A stretch of DNA of 64,000 bases from Hippasteria phrygiana (Eukaryota > Echinodermata > Asteroidea > Valvatida > Goniasteridae), in assembly GCA_037893225.1 (NCBI GenBank), contig JAZGUH010000271.1:1-64000 (forward strand), given 5' to 3'. The notes beneath the pieces are model-generated. The model did not search any database and was not told where the DNA came from. It saw nothing but the letters and a program-made list of their open reading frames with translations. Below are positions 59,311 to 64,000 of this stretch, one piece after another; positions within the stretch are counted from its first letter, which is position 1; every line of letters begins with the position of its first letter. The position numbers and the translations under genes are program-made.

Positions 59311-60356
59311 AATGTGACCACCCATTTGGTGGAAAGATAATGACATTATCTGAAATGGTTTTTAAAGTTTTGCCAGCAATTGTATTCAGGAGGGAGATTT
59401 AGAAATGTTTCACTTTTGTTATAAAGGCATTGCAGCAGTCTTTTTAGAAAATTTGTAGATCCCTACTTGCTTTAGCATCAAATTAATCATGAAAAAACTG
59501 CTTATGTAACTGAATAAATTTTCAGAGGGAAGAAAGCAAATTGACGAGAATTTCCAGAATTTCTTGTTTTGAAAACTGAAGAAAAAAAGGGGTATGTTAC
59601 TCTCCTCCTTGAAATGTTGACATGCTTTCTTTATATAATTACGAAATATTCAGTTGCTGGTATAAACTCATCGTGAGCTTAGGTTACAGAAGATATTACA
59701 GTATCAGTGATGAGACTTTAACAATCTGTTGCTGTTTTAAGGATGGGGGACGCTTCCTCAAAAGCAGAATTGTAAAACTGTGTTCACTGCATTTCAGATA
59801 AATAGTAGTATTTGCAATTTCGCTTTAACATTGATGGAATTCAAAGCCATCAGTATTTGTAGGGGGAAAAAGATCAACAATCTGAAGATTTCTAATGAAG
59901 TTGGATTTTGGAAGTATATTCAACAGTAGATGGGTATTTTATAGCAATATTATGATTTGTAACTGAGATATAATGAACACATCCTGTTTTTCTAAGTTCA
60001 AATTTAAATCAAGATTTCAGCCTCAGATTTCATCAAAGGTTTGCTGTATTACTTGCTTGCTTGCATACCCACACCGTTCATACTTAGTAGGTTTGTGTTT
60101 AATTCATTACCAACCTAAAAACCCTAACCCCTCTAGGTTTTCTCTGGACACTTTGCTGAATCCAACAGTAAAGTGTGAAGCCTGCTAAATCGAACAGAAT
60201 ACAAGATGTTTTCTTCACTGCACAGTTTCACAAAATAAAACAGAAATGGCCCGCTATTGAATATGAATGTTGAATATTTTTTGATTTAGCATAGTTTAGC
60301 TTGAAATGACAGTACACTCCAGAAAGCCACGTGTGGCCAACAAAATTCTTAATAAA
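59311..60356 (+). other. INF2: INF2 3' UTR (minimum) with polyadenylation signals
   Basis: AT-rich sequence after the TAG. AATAAA occurs at 59513-59518, 60234-60239 and 60351-60356. Which one is used is unknown. Confidence 0.65.
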
Positions 60357-62579
60357 GTGAAGAATTTTGATTATTGGAAAACAAATATTAGAAAAAAGTA
60401 TGAAAGTACTTATCATCTGATGTGAAAATCATAAACATTTAGGAAAAACATCCTGGAAAATTGTTAAAAAAACAAATTTACCTGAGAAAAGGGAGACAAA
60501 TTCTTCAAACTAAAAATAACAAAATATGAATACGTAGGGCCCATATCTCTTAAAATGTCAGTCCCATGTACAACGTGTGACGTTTGTGTTTGTACATATT
60601 TTTGGCTTTACTTGGTTTTCCTTTGTAAAAAATCCTGTTTATTTTCTGTTCTGTTATATTATTGAACATGATTACTCTGCAGTGTATTACTTCTGTTGGC
60701 TTTTATTGCAGTCACATACTGCAAGGGTAGTTTGATATCTAAACTTGTACCACAAAAAGATGTGCCCATTTTGTTTGTTTGTTTATTTATTAATTTATTT
60801 ATTTTTTACTTCAGACAAAACATAATAGTACGAACTGTACCATCCCATCATTCTTATATTATATTGTTTTAATGTAATTGTGGGTAAGAGAGTTTCTTTT
60901 AAGTCGATTTTTTTTCCCTTTATCTGTTGGCTATACAGAACTGGGGGTTGTTCAAGAGAAGAAAATCAGTTGTAACTCTACTTGAAAAAAAACCTGTAAC
61001 CTAAAACTTAATTAGAGTAGTATTAAATTATACTGTACTATCTACTTTCTTAGTATCATCCTTTCAAGTAAAAACAATTACCAGAATTATTAAACGTACT
61101 TGTTAAGTTGCCTTAAATTTGATTGAAACAGTTATTTTTAAACAACTATTAATCTCTCACTTTTTACTGAAAATACATTCTTGGTTTTTTATGCATTTCT
61201 TGGGGCCAACTTGGAAGTTAAACTGCAAGTATATGATTTTTAGTCAAGGTTTTATGAAGTGCTAAAGTATACTTTAATTTTGTCAAACAATCTTGAAATA
61301 TATATATTTGTATCACAAACACAGTTGCATCAAACTATTTTAAAGGGTTACGGGTTTGATACTAATTAAATTAAAACGAACCCATTGGCCACTACAAAAT
61401 AGTTGCTTTGTAAAAAGCCTTGATATTCAGCATATAAATTTATACTCGATATAGCTTTTGATTTTTATTATGGAACTTAATATTTATTTCAGTGCTTCTG
61501 CATAACCTCTAATAGTAGAAAATAGATGCTTACGTTTTATCGGGCTTTTACATAGTATCCCACAACGACAGATACTTTGTAGGTATCTTGAAAATGTAAT
61601 GGATTTTAATATATCAAAGCAACAAATGAAAAATATTTTGTTGGCATGGTTTTACTGTAAGGTGGTGATGATTTTTTTTGGGTGTTAAATTGCTGACCTG
61701 ATAACAGATTGAAATTGTTGGCCTGCAGTTCCACACGTTATGAACTAAGGCAAGGACATGCATGTATACATACAGTCTTCATTCCAGGGCAATTCCCGTC
61801 TTGTTTTAGCCGCAAAAGTTTCAAGATTAAGTTTAAACTACTCGTGGTCATGTATAAGGTTTATCTTCATAGTATACTCAACTCTGGTCTCTCTGACAAA
61901 GCAAATATCATACACTATTAGTTGCGCCCTTTATCATAGCCATTAATTTAATTATATGACCTGCCTATACACTGTCCTAAGGCATTCAAATCAGGAGTTT
62001 GTTTTTACTTTTTATAATTACTGCTTCCATATTCAGCTGCGAAAGTAAAGGGTTTGTTTTCTTTTTGTTTTACGAAAATATTGCTTTGATTGTGTGGAGA
62101 TATTATTTAGCGGCCGCCTCCTATTATTATCGAGATAACTTTATATATTTATGCAAACTTGATATATTGTATATTGTACTGAAAAACAACTGCATGATGT
62201 ATATTAAACCAATAATGGTTACATGTGTTTTACACCAGTTGTGATCTAAGTACTAATTACTCGTGTTTTGTGTTGCATTGAAGGTAATAAGTTACGTTGA
62301 ATGAAACAATTATTGGAAGCCAAAATTGCAAAAAATGTTTCCAACAATCTTTTTTTTGGGGGGGAGGGGGGCTTTGGCTCATGATACTTCTTCCGTGACA
62401 AGCGTACTGAAGAGCTGTTTGTGGAAAAGAAAATAGACGTAATTTTCACAGAATTTGGTAAACTTGTAAATTTGTGACGATTAATTTCCTGCAATTTCTA
62501 GCAATACACAATAGATCCATGCACGCGTTCCATTCCATTGTTCTTATCACCTGTTGGTACATGAACAAAGACGCATTGC
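60357..62579 (+). other. Probable extended 3' UTR or downstream DNA
   Basis: AT-rich and almost free of inverted-repeat elements, unlike the introns. A Pumilio-like TGTACATA is at 60591-60598 and an AU-rich 'tttatttattaatttattta' is at 60782-60806. A short G run lies near 62356. No coding frame recognised. Confidence 0.4.
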
Positions 62580-63560
62580 GCCTTTTTGTGCGCATGCGTG
62601 TAGCGTAAATCCAAAATGAAGATTTGTGTCCAGCGCAGGGAGAGAGCTGGCGGAAAGTTTTCTTCGTTTCTGCTCCTTTATACCGATAATGTGCTGTTGG
62701 TTTCTAACTTCAATGTAATGTGGTTATCCTCAAGCTGTCGCTGAGGTAGATTTTTGTCAACTTTCCTGAGTTTTGTCGCTGAATTTGGAACAAAACTTCT
62801 TGACGCGTTGGCTTCGGGTGAGTAGATTTAGCCTGAAACTAGTGAAAGTTTTATTGTTTAATAGCAGCCGGACAGCGTTGGGGTCGGCCTACTCCCTCCG
62901 TAAACTTGGCCAGCTTTTTTGTACAGCTTGGAGTAAGTTTCTCCCAACTACTCTTTATACTTGTCACTTCACATTAGTACTAAATTTTTATTGAATTTCG
63001 TACGCAAATGGTCCCTGCTTCCGAACTTTCCGACTCTGAGCCAGCTCGAATTAGCCTTGACGACCGTTCCTAAGCAACAAACTCTGCTGTGCCTGCGCGC
63101 TGCGCCAACAAGTGCACAACTACCCCCTCAGCGGAAAGAAAAGGCGAGTTGGGGGGTCAATATCGACGCCATCTTAGAGCAAGTTCGGGTGCTGCTGATC
63201 TAGTCCCTTTTGTCAATTTTGCGATTCAAATCACGCATGCGTGGTCTGTTTTCACTCGAACTCATCTAGTCGATCAACTACGTCAAATCTAGTTTGTGTA
63301 GCAACAACAAACTGTAAAGAATGTCCTCTGCTAATTGTTAACGAAGCAAATGTTGGTACGTCATTTTTATTTTCTATTATTTATTTCTATTATTTTCTGT
63401 ACTTAACTTTGGTGCAATAAATAATTCATTATCTTATTGCAAAGAGTTATTATCATTGGACAAAAACCAACAAATTATCGTAAACGTTTGCAAAACTTGC
63501 CCAGTTTACCGATCCTCCATCTTGAAACCGTGACGTAAACTCGCGAGTGACTAGAGAAAC
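62580..63560 (+). promoter_or_regulatory. Candidate promoter region of a neighbouring gene
   Basis: CG dinucleotides become more frequent. NRF-1-like 'gcgcatgcgt' is at 62590-62599 and 'acgcatgcgt' near 63233; YY1-like 'cgccatctt' at 63167-63175; CRE-like 'tgacgtaa' at 63531; 'tcgcgag' near 63541. A donor-like 'ttcgg|gtgagtag' near 62816 could end a non-coding first exon. No coding exon follows in view. Confidence 0.3.
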
Positions 63561-64000
63561 CATGGTCCGGAGCTAGGTTGATCCAGTTGCACTAGCTAGT
63601 CAAACCGCGCAGCGTTCGGGTGACATCTAGATCGACTATGGTTAAGTCTAGTCGCCCAACCGAACTTGCTCTTTTCAATTTGAGCATGATTTAAGTGTCT
63701 GGTTCCCGCTATGATATTCTTATTGAAAAAGCAATTATCGAGAGTCGGCAAACAGACAAAGCAATCCCACTGGTATACGACATGTACAAGTATCAAATGA
63801 ATGAGGAGCGCAGTGCGTAACACCAGCGACGTAGTGCGGTTGCTATGTGGACAGCGCCCTCTTTTGGTGACGCACGGAGCCCATAATGTCAACTGAAGTT
63901 TAGCTCGACTTGATGACATAAGATAAAAGAAAAACATGTAAACATAAAAATATAGGACACTAGAGTTAATATTGCCACTTTTTTGTTGGGCATTTTGTCA
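63561..64000. other. End of window, nothing recognised
   Basis: Short frames on the minus strand lack motifs. The sequence remains fairly CG-containing up to about 63880. Confidence 0.3.

Noticed and set aside
58680..59321. 213-codon minus-strand frame opposite the last exon
   Set aside because: Shadow of the Ser-rich sense frame; composition is the complement of the sense codons and there are no motifs.
1..64000. CRISPR arrays, prophage, insertion sequences of bacterial type
   Set aside because: No direct-repeat/spacer arrays or bacterial gene organisation; the window is animal DNA.

Overview
The window is metazoan nuclear DNA. It has split genes with GT-AG introns of 0.5-8 kb, abundant short inverted-repeat elements, pentanucleotide arrays and many long poly-G/poly-C runs. 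No bacterial-style operons, CRISPR arrays, origins or complete viral or retrotransposon polyproteins were seen. The gene content, the frequent 'taggcct' motif and elements such as a 'GGGGCCAATTTCATAAAGC' foldback MITE fit a marine invertebrate deuterostome, with echinoderm or hemichordate as my best guess. The phylum is inferred and not proven.

One gene can be reconstructed with high confidence: a plus-strand orthologue of the formin INF2 (inverted formin 2). Fifteen exons lie between 17235 and 59310. They join in frame to 6048 nt, giving 2015 residues plus a stop; the 5' end of the gene lies upstream of the window or was not recognised. The order is the distal part of the armadillo-like DID (17235-17394, a 34-nt microexon at 23707-23740, 31058-31202), the end of the DID with the proline-rich FH1 and the start of FH2 (39197-39988), the rest of FH2 over eleven small exons (43609-54039), and a single 3.9-kb terminal exon (55429-59310). 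That exon holds a DAD/WH2-like motif and an unusually long (about 1230 residues) Ser/Thr/Arg-rich tail. A long AT-rich 3' UTR probably follows.

Layout: 1-17234 is upstream DNA or a 5' intron, with no recognisable exon, and carries a (AAACC)n array, foldback elements, a TTAA-type MITE and poly-C tracts. 17235-39196 contains exons 1-3, three introns of 6-8 kb, a (GGTTC)n array, and a foldback element enclosing a SAP-like reading frame on the minus strand. 39197-55428 is the FH1/FH2 part of the gene, with introns full of small inverted-repeat elements (at least ten) and tRNA-derived SINE remnants. 55429-59310 is the giant last exon. 59311 to about 62500 is 3' UTR or downstream DNA, largely free of MITEs. 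62580-64000 looks like a promoter region of an unseen neighbour, with NRF-1-like, YY1-like and CRE-like sites.

The most interesting items are the 34-nt in-frame microexon inside the DID, the giant C-terminal exon of this INF2, the SAP-domain reading frame between inverted repeats, a foldback element whose arm contains a perfect DR1 nuclear-receptor site, four copies of a TTAA-flanked MITE family (one with nested insertions), and the density and strand bias of very long poly-G runs.
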